Shown: positions 11,424-24,215 of the stretch, piece after piece
Layout: each line of letters starts with the position of its first letter
How positions within the stretch are numbered: the stretch's first letter is position 1
Assembly: GCA_024803745.1 (NCBI GenBank)
Contig: JANJXV010000040.1
Span: 1,791,414 to 1,855,413 of the forward strand
Length of the DNA: 64,000 nucleotides
Direction: 5' to 3'
Source of the DNA: Megascapheus bottae
Lineage: Eukaryota; Chordata; Mammalia; Rodentia; Geomyidae
The notes under the pieces: model-generated
Seen by the model: only the letters and a program-made list of their open reading frames with translations
The model's database searches: none
Told to the model about the DNA's origin: nothing
Position numbers and translations under genes: made by a program

Positions 11424-11505
11424 GTTGGAGGCGTGGCTACGGTGGTATAGAATACCAGCCAATGAGCAGAAGCATCAGATACCAAGTTCGAGTCCCAGTG
11501 TCTTC
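11424..11505 (+). mobile_element. SINE, diverged right half
   Basis: 'gaggcgtggctacggtggta' and 'aagttcgagtcccagtg' keep the A-box and B-box spacing of the tRNA-like monomer. Confidence 0.55.
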
Positions 11506-12825
11506 CCTGTCAGATCTTGGATGGGGGGGGGCGTGGAGATGGGGGGGGACCCACGCCTGTCATTTATGTTGACATCTCCTATCGTCCCACCTTCCGCCTC
11601 AAGCCGGCTGGGTGCACAGAGCAAGGCACGGGGGCAGGCAGATGGGTCGCGGTTAGGAAGGGAGGGCAGTTGGGTTCTCCGTTCTTTGGCTCGGCTGCCC
11701 CGACTATTTCCCCGTCTGTGCAGGGCACGGGGGTCTCTCCGTGAGAAATAAACGCCCTGGCACCAGAAGAAAATGAACAAAACCCGAGTGGCACCGCAAA
11801 CAAACGAGGTGTGTCCCCCCCACACACACACACACAAAATTTCGGTTTTCTCACATACGAAGAGACTGGTTTCTTCTAAAGGTCTCCAAAAAGTCTTCTG
11901 TGGGGACTCAGGCCTGGCGTCTGAGTCAAGGTAAATGAAGCAAAATGAACCCCCCCATACCCCCCAATCCTGCACTCCCTGCCCTCTGCCTGGTCCCTTC
12001 CTGTCCCCTCGTGGGCAGCGCCATAGCTTTTATGTCATTTCTCTCTCAAGGCCCAGCCAGTGGTGTAGCTCCCAGGAGCTTCTTACACTGGTTAAATACA
12101 CGAATGAATGATTGGATGAATGAGGGAATGAATGAATGAGTGAGTGAGCAAAGGGACAGGTCCTTCTTCCCGTGCCTTTCTTTCACTGTTCCAGGCAGGT
12201 AAACGGGTCTGGATGGACAGCGGGGCTTTCTGGAAGGCCAGGGCTCGCACAGCGTCCCAGGGAGAGGCGTTCTCGCTTGCGAGAAGTGCCTGGCTGACTG
12301 GCAAGGCTGCGGGCGTCTGGGGCCCTGGTGGCGCAGCCTGAGGCCAGCGTCCCCTTCTGAGAGGGGTCGGGCGCCTCACTGACACCTCCCTAGTTCACTG
12401 TTTATGTTTAAGTCCCAGCTGGTCGCCAAGCTTCCTTCAAGTGCAGACTCAGACTCCTTGAGAGACCCAGGAGCTGCCATGGTTCAATGGAAGGCGGACG
12501 GGGGGCGGGCTGCAGGCTCAGCCCCCTTTCTTCAGGACACCCCAATAGGAATCGCCCCAGACAGGCACCTTAGGGCCTGAAGACACCCAAGCCAAATGTC
12601 AACCGCTCATCGGCCATCCGTGCCGGGCCCCCAAGCCTCTCACGATGTTTGAGTATCAAGTGGACCCCGGGGATGGGGGGGAACCCCATTTTAACCCCCC
12701 CCCAGCTTCTCACCCTCAACACCGGCAAATGCGTCTTCCCACCCCATTTCTTAGCAAAGTAGGAGATGACTTTAAATCTCTGGCCTAAAGAAACCAAATC
12801 CATCATGCCGGCACCCCCACCCCCC

Positions 12826-12912
<87 letters not shown>
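12826..12912 (+). repeat. (GACA)n(CA)n compound microsatellite
   Basis: About eight GACA units run directly into about 26 CA units, the usual compound form. Confidence 0.97.
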
Positions 12913-12913
<1 letters not shown>

Positions 12914-12919
12914 GGGAGC

Positions 12920-15900
12920 CCACAGGGCCCAGAACAGAGTGAGCATAACCAACAAGAGTGTTCTGGGGCACTGGGCCAGCGGCCTGCCCACCCCCTGCTC
13001 CCCAAGATTCAGCATTTTGCTCCGGCCGGGAGCAGAGCCCCCTTCCCAGGTCTCAGAGCCCACCCAGGGCCCTCCATGGGGGACCAAGACAAGATGAAGA
13101 CCCAAGGCCCCGCCAGTGACCCCCGAGGGACAGAGGTGCTGTCCTCTGTACGTATTGGGGTGCCCTGGCATTGGGGTGGGACTTTGAATCCCAGGGGAGG
13201 CCTGACACTCTGTGCTCCAAAGAGAAGCAGAAAAAAATACACAAGAGACGTGTCCCCCACGGCACCGGGCTCGGGGATACAAAGGTAAATAAGACATGAC
13301 CCTGGCTCTCGAGACAGCCCAGGCAGGGACGGGCACGGGAGATGCCCGTTGGGCGTGGGGGGGGGCCCGGGGTGGGCGGGCTTTGGGCAGCATGGAGTGG
13401 GGGTGGGGAGTGGCTGGGTGGTGACACTGGGGATGGGGGGAGCCCTGGAGAAGACAACGCCATCCATGTTTTCCAGAACCTTCTCTGGAGAGGCAGCTCG
13501 GGGCGGGGGGGGGGGTTCCCCCAGGCTGCAGAGTCTGGGGGTGGCCGAGGGTGGATGAAAGGGTCAGAGAGCCAGAAGTGTGTTTAGAGGCCTGTGAGGC
13601 AGGGGTGAGGAGGGGCAAGAGGAGGGGGCGCTGCCACGGGCCCCCCACACCCCATGGGAAGCTGCACCTGTGCAGCCCTCGGCCAGGGCCCCATCGGGAG
13701 CCAAGAAGGGGCCCTGAGTGGGGCCTGGGGGCAGTGGAGGAGCGGGAAGAGGGGGTGCTGTCAAGATTAACAGCACCCCAGCTGGGGGGGGAGGGCGGGC
13801 CTTGACACCCCCTTCTCCTGCCCAGCTCCCCCTGGCATCCAGCCCCACGCCGGCTCTTGGACCTCCCTGCCTCTTGGCTTTCTGACCCACACACTTGGAC
13901 TCTGACAGTGAGCCTTCGTGGACGGGGGGGGGGGGGGGTTCGGGGCGCCTCTCTCAGGACGGAGGCTTTGAATCCGCCTCCTCCCCCAAGGCCTCCTCCC
14001 ATCCCAGCTGTGGTCAGTGCAGCATTCCTACCTCCCCGTGTGGGGTCGTTGGGGGGGGCAGTCCCCCTCCCCCACAGCCACGGGGGTGGGGGGGTCCCCA
14101 CAGGACCCGGGCTCCCTCGATGGCCTGGACCCCCACCACCCTCCCCAAGAGGGCACTGCCCTGATTTTACAGCTGAGAAAAGGGAGGCCCCCCGGGGTCC
14201 ACTTCCAAGGTCCCCGAGGGACTGGGGCCGGGAGCTCGCGTTGTCATTCATTCATTCATTCATTCATTCGCTCATTCATTCCCGGGCCTCGGGGCGTGCG
14301 TGTGGAGAGGGTGGCGGGGAGGGGGGAGCAGGCTGCTTACAACCTCACTTGTGGAATTGTAACCTCCGTACAACCACCGGGCACCGAGAAGCAGCGCCTG
14401 GCATGGCGCGTCCTGCTTCTACGTGGGGAGGAGGATGGAGGGAAGGAACGCTCGCCTTCGTGCTCTCCAGTGCCAGCAAGGAGAAGAGGAAGAGCGAGCG
14501 GGGGGACCCCCCCCGGCAGGCCCTGTCCCACGAGCGTGTCCGTGGTTGCCAGCCCCGTGGAGGGAACCGTGTATCTGTGGACTCGGCTTGCTCATTTCCA
14601 GACCCATCCTTGCCCCCAAATAAACCCCCTTTCAACTAAGGCACCCCAACGAGGGCCTCTGCACCCCCAAGAAGAACATGACAATGTGGGGGGGCCGAGG
14701 GCAGGGGTGGTGGCCCCCCCCCCAGAGCTCTTCCCATTTCTGTTCTGCTCTACCCTGCTTCTCCCTGACAAGAGTTCAAAGCCAGCGTGGGCTGCAGGCC
14801 CAGGCCGGCCACGGCCCCCGCCAGGGCCCCATGGCGACCTCTTCCTTCTCTAGAAAGAAAGCGGCGTAGTTTTCCCCAGCCCAGGGCCCAGGAACCCGTC
14901 CCCCGTGGGGGCCCCGGCCGGCCCCGCATCCCATCGGGCAGCCCCGTCCACGTCCTAGCTCCAAAAATGGTGATTGAAAAAAAGTACACACAACCCCGAG
15001 CCCCCCCCACTTTCCTGTCCCAAAGCCTGCCTCCGGGGTCAGAGCTAGCCGCCCCCCCAAGTCTCCAGGGCCGCCCCCCCCACCCAGAGCCACCCTCTCA
15101 CCTGGAGGGGATACACCAGCACCCCCTGAGCCCCCCCTTTCCATAGGAGGCCTGTGGGGTCTCTTGGAGAAAGAAAGAAAGAAAAGAAGGTCGCAAGGCT
15201 GTCTGTGCAGCATCCTGGAGACGGGAGCCTTGAACACACAGCAGCTCGGCTAAGCTGGGGGCGTCTGGAGGGGGGCGCAGGAGAGGGGCTTTGTCGGTCT
15301 GCTCCCCCCCACCCGCACCCCATCATCCTGTTTCCAGCTGGCATCAGAGAGGGGTTCTATCTCCTTCAAATTCTCTTCTCCATTGCTTCCGCCTCCAGCC
15401 TGGCCAGGTCTGGTGGGTAGAGCCCGGGGTGGGGGGCTCACTGGTTGTTTGGGGGGGAAGGGAACCATGTCTTAATCCACTTTGCGTCCTTCTGAGCCCC
15501 CAGAAGGAGAAGCAGGGGTGCGGGACGGGGGGCTTTGCTTGTAGACAGAAGCCCCTCGTCCCGGGACTGGTTCCCCGCAAATAACATCAAATATCACTGA
15601 CACCCTGTTTACTCTTTGAAAAAAATATCCCACTCAGGAACCGTTTCTTCCCCTCTCCCTCCCACCCGGATGGAGGTGGGGGGTGTATAGATTTGGTTTT
15701 TTTTTTTTCCCAAATCTATTTTGTTTTTCCTCATCACCCTTCTTCCCTATTTCAAGGTCCCATCTGGACCCCAAAACGAACCGTATGATTCAGGAGCCAT
15801 GCTTCCCTGAGCGCCTGGGGTTCTGACGGGCGTAGACAATCTCACTGGGCCTCAGCATTGCACGTCTGTGCTTTTGGGCCCCGTGGAGGAAACGGAGGTC

Positions 15901-16050
15901 CCCCTGAGAGCTAGCTGGAACCCATCACGGTTTAAATTTTATTTGTACGTGGGGAGGAACTCATGGGAAGCCTGTGTCTACCCTTTCTGGGAGCCACGTT
16001 TGAAGTGAGCTGACTTTTCACCTGCCCACCCGCGTCTATTTTTCCTCATT
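12920..16050. other. Intergenic, no gene seen
   Basis: GC-rich sequence with many G or C homopolymers (for example 13924-13938). The long minus-strand open frame from 14251 to 12803 includes the microsatellite and lacks any recognisable domain, so it is not called. A short (ATTC)n lies at 14246-14281. Confidence 0.5.
14246..14281 (+). repeat. (ATTC)n microsatellite
   Basis: Nine ATTC units with one GCTC interruption. Confidence 0.92.
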
Positions 16051-16094
16051 TATTTTGGGGGGGGTAGCGGTGTTGAACTCGGGGCCCCAAGCCT

Positions 16095-16185
16095 GCTGGA
16101 GTGGTCGAGTTGCCAGCCTTGTGGGCAGAGGGTCCAGGGGAGAGTGGCCTGGCCCTGAGTTCAAGCTCTACCGCCAGCACACAAA
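16095..16185 (+). mobile_element. SINE, diverged right half
   Basis: 'gtggtcgagttgccagcctt' and 'cctggccctgagttcaagct'. Confidence 0.55.
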
Positions 16186-16339
16186 GGAGGAATTTCACGA
16201 CAACTTGGGTGGGTTTTGTGTTTCGTTTTGTGCACATTATACACAATCACTTTTCTTTTTTTTTTAATCCATTGAAAAAAGCAAACTCCGCTTGGGGGGG
16301 GGGGGCGGTAAAGGTCTTAGCGGATGACAAGACGGGTTA

Positions 16340-16760
16340 AAACTTGCCAGGTTGTACGGCTTTTTTCTTGTTTATGACTTGAAGTGGATACTGCTTCCAT
16401 GACTTATTTAAGGACCATGTAGAAATATAAAGCTATCTTGGGCTCGCGGGTGTGGGGGGGGCTACAGCTCTCCTCTCCCATTCTCTCCCCTCCCCACCCC
16501 GCCCTTTAGGTCCTTGAAGAAGAAGAAAAAAACTACTTCTTGCTGTTCCCATGGGGGGAACAGCCTCTGTGCCCGGAATAAAAGACACCAGCCCGCGATG
16601 CTTTCTTTCAAGCGCCTCAGTTTATCATCAAGGTCGTTTCCAGAGACTGATTATTAAAAAAAAAAATGCACACGGATCTATAAGTGTCATTGCTTGATAT
16701 GTTCTGTCCGGGTTTTTCAATGCCACTCTACAGATAGTGCCAAGACAGAGAAGTCAATCA
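16340..16760. other. A/T-rich unique sequence
   Basis: This interval, with 18700-19200, stands out as A/T-rich, low in repeats and without open frames. It could hold conserved noncoding sequence, but nothing specific is recognisable. Confidence 0.3.
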
Positions 16761-16914
16761 TTTGTCCTGCCATAAAAGAGCCACACAAGGTGGTAGCCCA
16801 CAAGAAGCCACGTGAAGATGAGCCCCCCCCCAAGAGGCCCGCCACGCTGTACAGGACACAAGAGACTGCGTAAGTTGAGGCCACGGCAGGAGGGTGGCTT
16901 CACATGAAGACGGG

Positions 16915-17012
16915 CCTTAAGAGGCCAGTCACGCAGGGCCAGCCACAAGAGGTCACGCAGGGCCAGCCACAAGAGGCCACGAAAGGCCGGCCACAAGAGA
17001 CCACGTTCCGTG
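16915..17012 (+). repeat. GGCCAGCCACAAGAGG minisatellite
   Basis: Four to five units of GTCACGCAGGGCCAGCCACA with AGAG, about 24 bp each. Confidence 0.8.
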
Positions 17013-17394
17013 GGAAATGCAGGAGGCCAGCCACAGGCTTTGGCCGAGCCTTCAACCGTCATCAAGAGCTAGATGGCCCGAGACTAACTGCGTCTCCCGC
17101 CCCCCCGCCCAGCACACACAGACACAGGTAGACTTTTTGTTTCACCTGGCCAGCAGGGAACATCTTTACCTGGAAAGCGTTTATGTATCTTTCGGAAGAG
17201 TAAAGAGCCGGTGAGAGGGTTCACCCACGGCCAGGCCTGGTGACTGATTCACGGGCTGGACTTCTGAGCCCATCAGGGACCTCACTCAGGCCCCCGACGG
17301 CCAGAGAGCCCCCACCCCTCACCCCGGGGGGGGGGACCACCTGAGAGTCAGCCTAGACTCTCAAGTTTTCAGGGAGGAGGAAGAAGGTCTAAAA

Positions 17395-17470
17395 AAGGGA
17401 AAGTGACTTGTTCAAGGTCACACAGCAAATTAGTGGCAATGTCCACGTCTGGGTCCCCTGCAGGAAGCCT
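17395..17470 (-). mobile_element. MIR fragment
   Basis: Contains 'gttcaaggtcacacagcaaa' and 'ttagtggca', the conserved MIR core read on the antisense strand. An ancient SINE relic. Confidence 0.75.
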
Positions 17471-20285
17471 GCCTGACCTCTCCGAGCACCCCTCTGTCCA
17501 CTGTCCCCTGCCCCTGGGGAGAGCCCCTTTCTGCATAGGCAGGGCCGGCCCCTTATGGGGAAGAAAATGTCTTCCCTGGGGCACTTGAATTAAATTGCCA
17601 GTGTCTCTTCTGGCCCAGAAAATGGATGGCGGACAACCTGAAGCATTTGCGTTTGGCCCCAGCCAAGAGACACAGGGTAGATGGAGGATTTGGGGGGGGG
17701 TGGGGGAGGGATGGGGGACCGTTAGCCTAAACACCCACAGCTGAGACGGGACATTCCTCTGCACGATCTTTCAGGAGCCACGGCCACCGGGCCCCTCTGC
17801 CACCCCGAAAGCCTTTTGGCCTTGAAAAATATCAATAGAAAAAAAGAGAATAACCAAGTAGCAAGATTCTCAGGTCAGTACTCAAGGCCGCCCTCTGGGA
17901 TCGGGGAGGGGGCTGCCCCAGCCTCAGGTGACCAATTTTGTAAGCCCATGTGGTCAGACTCTAGAAAGCACTGCTCCCCGTTTTCTGTCCCTCCTTAGCT
18001 CAAATCTGCTACTTTTCTCTCCACCCCGGCCCACGGCCCACTTGAAATCCACGGTGCAGACAGAAGGGTTGGTTTGTTCCTTTTTTAAAACTCCACGCAC
18101 GCACCCCAACACACACAAATGACGTCTACCCTCCGCTGCGGGGTGTCTGGAAAGAATCAAGTACTACGGAAGAGAAAATAGCTGATGTTTGGGGGGGGGT
18201 CAGCCTGGGAAGTGGGGGGAGCAGGGGGGGTGATGGATGGATGGAAAGATGGCCTCAAGTGAACCCAAGCTGGAAAACTCAAATGGCAGACGAGGACAAA
18301 CCCGAAGCCACCTCTTCTGCTTGGGGGGTTGGGGAATGGGGAGCCCCTCAAGTACCCACTCGTGTGCCTGGCTCCCTCCCACGGTGCCTCAGGTAGAAAA
18401 AGTGGTGGCCCCCCCTCATCTTTCTCCTACCACGAAGGCTCTATGACGGCTGAGGGGACGGGGTCAACTGTACTTCTCCTGGGAGGGTTGGGGAGGGGGG
18501 GTCCCCAGGATCCCCCCCACTCAGGGCGGGGGTTGCAGGCAGGACTCGTGTGTCAGTGACACAGACAATCCCGGAGACAGGAGCTAACTCTAGACAGGAT
18601 CAAAGGACCCGGAAAATAAAGCTTCCACCCAAGCAGAGTTTTGTCCCCCCCTTCTTCCTTCTCCCTCTCTCAGCCACCAAAAGAGTCCAGAGTAAAAGAA
18701 ACATAAAGCTTTCCAAGGGACCAGCTTTCCAAACAAAAGAAAGTAAAATAAAAAAATATATATATTTGTCAGGGGACGAAAAGAGAATTTTTTTTTTATC
18801 CAAGCCCAAGTGCTCAACTCAAAGCAACTATAACCTTCCTTGATATTTTCCTCTACTAACAACCTCCATTCAGCCCAGACCCACAGCCAGACGGAGCCTG
18901 CCTGCCACGAGAGACCAAGCTTCATCTTCTTCCAGGCTGTCACCATCTGGAAAAAACTCTCACGGCGGCTTCATCACCAGCACCATCACAAAGCCACCAG
19001 GGTGTGACCAATCTGTCACCATAACCCTAAAAGCTGGTCTTCACCGCCTTTGTTTTTAAACCCCTTTCCCTGGACTTGTACCCCCAGAAGGAACAAACGG
19101 TTTCCTGCAGTTGTGCCATTCTTTCTCATCTTCTCCCACCTCACCTGCAGCTACAACTGGAGGAATCCGGGAGAAAGGCCGGACCAGGTCTGTCTAATAT
19201 AGGGATGTGTTTGACTGAAAAATAGCGATGACCATGCTCCCCCCAGAGTCCCAGCTCCCCCCTGTCTGCTCCCCTCTCCCTCTCTTGCTCGCTGTCTTTA
19301 TTCCTCACCATACTAGTCAATCTGCAGACTCAGCCCCAGAGAAAGTCAATGGCTCCAAAGAGGGGAATAATCGGGTCGTTTGGGCTTTGCACGTCCACGC
19401 CAAGCGCCCCGGGCTGTGGCCACAGAGAACCCGGGACCCCCATCCGTGACCTCAGCCCCGGGAGGGGGGCCGTTAATTCCGTTGGGAGGGACAGTTGATG
19501 GGAGGTGCAGCAGAGGACGCTGGGAGGGTTTTTCAGGCCAGCAAACTGTCCCTTCGGGACCCTGGCCCTGACTTGAGGGGCTCCGAGGATGGGGAGACCC
19601 AGGGGCGTTGGCCAAGAACGCCAAAACTTCTTGTTAGTCTTTGGTTTCCACATCCTTCTCCCCCCCTCACCCCCAAAATCACTCTTTAATAGTAGAGCAA
19701 TCTAACTTTTCTTCAGTTTGTGTCCCCCCCCCCGCCACTCCCATTTCCTTCCTGGGGGGGGGTAGAGAAGGATTCACGGAGAAGAAGTGGCGTAGAGAAA
19801 CTTCAGGGGTGACTTTGTGGGGTTTGGGGGGGGTCCTCACATTTCTCGGCGGGAAGTCTCGGGCAGGCGCATTCTCCATCCAGACGGGGCAAGGCAATAT
19901 TCGTGAGCCAATCTCAATAGCTGAATGCTTTCCTTTAAAACCCCAAAACCATATGTACACATATCGTTCTGGAAGATTCCTTCCCCGGCGGCCAGCTTCA
20001 GAGGCCCTGAAACTCAGCATTTTAGGGGACGATTTCAATCTCCGCCTAGTAAAAAGGAGGTGAGATAAAACCAGCCCTGCCTGGGGATCCCCCTCCCTCC
20101 CCGACAGCCTCCTCACCTTCCTTCTTGTTTCTCTTCCACTTGGGGATGAAAATGCCCATCCTCGTGGCAGGAAAAGAGGGGGTGTCACTGCTGTGACTCT
20201 TGAGATGCTTTCTGGGGTGCCTTGGCTTTTTCCGCTGAGAGCGGGGTGGGTGTTTGACTCTCCGGGTTCCCCCCATTTCTTCCTA

Positions 20286-20365
20286 GACGTGAGACTTTGG
20301 ACAAATTACTTAACCTCTCTAAACCTCAATTTCCTTGGTCTGTAAAATGTGGGTCTTGTCGGATC
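20286..20365 (+). mobile_element. MIR fragment
   Basis: Contains 'acttaacctctctaaacctc' and 'ggtctgtaaaatg', the sense MIR core. Confidence 0.8.
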
Positions 20366-21060
20366 CAAGCACTAAAATGCAGTGTCCGGAATGGACTGGA
20401 GGCTCAGTGAAATGGGTTGAATGGCGTCCTCCCGGCTCACCGTGCTCCCCCCCGCTCCTCCCCGCCAACCCTGTGTCCCTACAACCCCAAACTTTCAGAG
20501 CATTGTCAGGAACGACTAGGGAGCAGAAAGACACCCCCCCAAAAAATAAATCTGTACCATAGTGGACAGATCTCTTAAGAGCAGGCCCTACGGCTCGACC
20601 TGCTGCCTGGCCTTTTGAGAAGCAAACAAGGAAAAATGGCAGTGTGGGGTGGACCCGGCAGCGCGTGCGATTTCCTGGAGAAGGGCAGGGGTGGGGACTC
20701 AACTGGGGACCCTCTAAAAGACAAGGATTTTCAGCCGGCCAGTGTGTGGGCCGTCCACAGTGGTCTCCCGTTGAGTGGGGGGGTCTCCCAGAGCGGGGGC
20801 TGTGACCCCCCCCCAGCACAGGCAGGGAGACCACGAGGCCACCAAAGGCGACTGTGATTGTCTGACTTGGGGTTGGAAGGATCCTAAGGGAAAAAAAAAT
20901 TAAAAGACACACACACACTCAGACAAGTAATGTAAAATGTCATGGCTTGGCCTGGGGGGGAGGGGTCAGAGGACTTGGGGAGAGGGCGGGGCCCCCCTCT
21001 CAAACTCATCATTAGCACCCTCTGCAATGTCCTGTGTGCCTCACCCCAGCTCCCACCATG

Positions 21061-21114
<54 letters not shown>
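21061..21114 (+). repeat. (CT)n microsatellite
   Basis: About 26 CT units. Confidence 0.97.
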
Positions 21115-21117
<3 letters not shown>

Positions 21118-22675
21118 ATGGGGGAAGGTCGACAGTGGGCTTTGCTCCCCCCCTCCCCCCACCCTCCTTCTCTATTTAAACCTAAAGCTCATGTCATAAT
21201 CTGGAGGGGGGCTGAGTGTCTCCCCTCCTTCCGCTGGCATCAGGGGGCTCCATAAATCGCTTTTCTCTACCCTTCTACCACTGAAACCTCTTCAAGTGGG
21301 CGTTCGGGGGGTGCAGGGGGCCAGGGGTGGCAGGTTGGCTCTCCCTACCAGGCAGACCAGCAGCCAGTGGACTCACGACATTTTCTCGACATTTTATTTT
21401 TTGCATCAGGCTGTAGCGGCCGGGGTGGACGGGGGTGATTACCATTCTGTAAGGAGACCCCCCGACCCCAGGCCAAGGCGGAGGGGGGCGGTGTGTGGTC
21501 AGGGCCCTTCACCAGCCTGGGCAAAAAGTTAGTGAGAGTCTCCCCTCAACCACTGGGGGGGGGCACCCGAAGCCCAGAGAGGAGGAGAATTGGGGTCCAG
21601 GCCAGGGAGGGAAATGTAAAAAATTTAAATAAAAAGCAAGCAAGACCCTGTCCCAAAAATAACTAAAGGAGAAAAGGGCTAAAGGCGGTGCGGGGCCTCC
21701 CTGCCAGCGCCAGGCCCAGCAAGGTGCCCACCGCCCCTGCACAGGGCCCCGGGGTTTGACTTGCCTGGCCAAGCTGGGCCCGGGGCCCGGGGTCGGGGGT
21801 CAGGGGATGGTGGGGGGCTGCCCTATTTTATCCAGGAAGGCCAAGGCTGCCTCTGACCCCAAAGGTCAATGTCAAACAGGTGTCTAAGGGAGACTGGAAA
21901 AGGGTTGGCACCGAGGCCCCTGCTGGGTCCCCAAGCCCTCCCGGGCCCTAATTCTCAGGGTGCATCAGGGCCACAGTCCCGGGGGGGGGGGTCATGTAAG
22001 GATCCTCACCACCGAGGTAGTTTTCTCAACAGAAGATGGAGAGACATCTCCAGGTTGGAAGAGTTTTTCTCCTGTCTAAGCTCGGGCCTCCCTCCCTGCT
22101 CCCCTCCAGTGTGGGCCGGAGGTGTGGGGAGGGCCAGCGATGGCCAGCCAGGGGCTGCCAGGACCCCCCAAGACGGCTCTGTTATAAGTGGATCAAAGCC
22201 CAAAGCAGTGGCGTTTCTCATCATTAGGAGATACCCTCCCCCCCAGACAAGTGGGGGACGGGGAGGGGCTGCGGGGTTCACCCACCCCCATTGCTGATTC
22301 AGCTCCCTCTCCTCCCCCCCCCGCTGGGGTCCCTGGGGGGGGGGAGGTTCGATCCCTTCTCAGCTGAACCTTACTGTTCTTTAGTCTGCCCCCCTCCCTC
22401 ATCCACCCCTGGGGTACCCCACGAAGGCCTGGGACTCCCCCTCCACCCCTCTCCCCTTTCTGGAACATTCTGAAGAGGCATGAATGGGGGGGATCCCGTC
22501 CTTTGCTTTATTATGTCTTTTCACGTCGAAAATGGGTGTGTGATCTACCAAGAGATTCAATACATTTTTATCAGAGGGCTCTGCCCCCTGTATCGTCACC
22601 CCAGCAGGCACGGTGGTGGGGAGGGAGGGGGAGGGGAGGGGGAGGGCAGCAGAGGGGGGGCTGGGATTGGGCAGT

Positions 22676-22735
22676 AGTGTTTATTACACTCATTTTACAG
22701 ATGAGAAAGTAGGTTCAGAGAAGTTAAGAATTCCC
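22676..22735 (-). mobile_element. MIR fragment
   Basis: 'cattttacagatgagaaagt' followed by 'gttcagagaagttaagaa' is the antisense MIR core. Confidence 0.75.
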
Positions 22736-23939
22736 GGGGGGGGCAGCCCCCCCATCCTGTCCCAGCCCCCCCCGCAACCCCTCCATCTCCTGTGTCACTG
22801 ATTGGAGGAGGAGGGGGGACCCCCAGGGTCTCCTATCTTCAAAGTGGAAATGCTGTCCTCCCCTCCCGCCCTGCCTGGCGGCCCTGTCGAGCCAGTGTGA
22901 GGGGCTGGGGGGGGTCGGGGTCACCGTCACACCCAGCAGAGGCCCTGTCCCTCCCCCTGAGCCCCCGCCCCCCACCTCTGTGGCCAGCGCTGGAGGCCAA
23001 CAGGCAGATGCAGGGAGAAGGGGACGGAGGCGGAAATGAGGGCTGCCGGGACCAGCACCCCCTTATCCAAGGCTTCTATGGGAACCAGAGGACCCCGACA
23101 GCTCCCGGGGTGGGGGGCAGATGAGGAATCTCCGTGCTGCTCTGTGGAAAGCTGAGCACAGTCCCCCCACCCCCCCATGAGACGTGGATAAATGCTGTTA
23201 GCCTGGCTGCCTCTGCACCCCCCCACCAGGCTTGGTGTGTATCTCCCCCCACCCCGCCCTAGCCCCCAGACCCAGGTTGCCATGCTCTGTACCCTGTGGC
23301 ACCATCAGGCTGGTACCCAGGCCCACAGCAGCCACTGTGAGGCCTGACAGCAGAGCCGGGCCACGACCCACACCCAGGGCCCCAGACACAGCCGAGCCGC
23401 AAAGAGAAGCTCGCCAGCGAAAGAAAACCCCCCAAAACCCCACTGCGGAGCCAGGCGTGGGCTGGCTGGCAGGAGCCGGCCACCAGAGGGGCGGGGGGGG
23501 GGCCCTGGACCCCCCCAGTCTCTTCACAAGTCCTGACAATAAGCCCCCTGTGACCCACACACCCTAATTTTTCTTCGCCCTCTGTTACTACCCATAAAGG
23601 GCACACACCGGGTGGCCAGGAGGGAGCTAGAGGCCCAAACTGCATTCTGCCACAGACTAGAGGCCACGGGCCACGCCGAGCAAGGCATGGCGTCTGTCCA
23701 GGCCCCGAGGGGGCCCACGCCCAACACCTGGGCGGCCTCCCTGCCACCACCACCCTCCCCTTCTAGGCTCAAAGATATTCCCCCCCCCCCCGAGGCCCCA
23801 GCAAAGCCACCTGGGCTTGCATGTCGTGTCAGGACACCCCCTGTGGAAAGCAAGACCTCGGAGATCAGAAAACACGTCCCCCGCCTCCTCAGAGCCCCAG
23901 AGCGGAGACTCCAAATGACCTTTGAGGTCCCTTACTCTG

Positions 23940-24215
23940 TGGCCTGTCTGGTGTCTCCATCCATGACCTACCCAGTACCTGTCTGGTGGCCTGTCCAGTG
24001 GGCCAGCCAGTGGCCTGTTCGGTAGCCTATTCTGTAGCCTGTCCGTGGCCTGGCGGGTGGCTCTACCCAGTACCTGTCTGGTGGCCTGTCTCTAGTGGCC
24101 TGTCCAGTGGCCTGTCGGTGGCCTGTAGGGTGGCTCTACCCAGTGGCCTGTCTGGTGAGCCATCCCGTTGCCTGTCTGGTGGCCTGTCCATGGCCTGTCT
24201 ACATGCCCAGCTGGC
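23940..24215 (+). repeat. GGCCTGTC minisatellite
   Basis: A degenerate array built on GTGGCCTGTCTGGTGGCC, with two longer repeats of 'gtggctctacccagt'. No coding sense. Confidence 0.85.

Noticed and set aside
12803..14251. A 482-codon minus-strand open frame ending in Cys/Val repeats
   Set aside because: It reads through the GACA/CA microsatellite; low stop frequency from GC content explains it, and no domain is seen.
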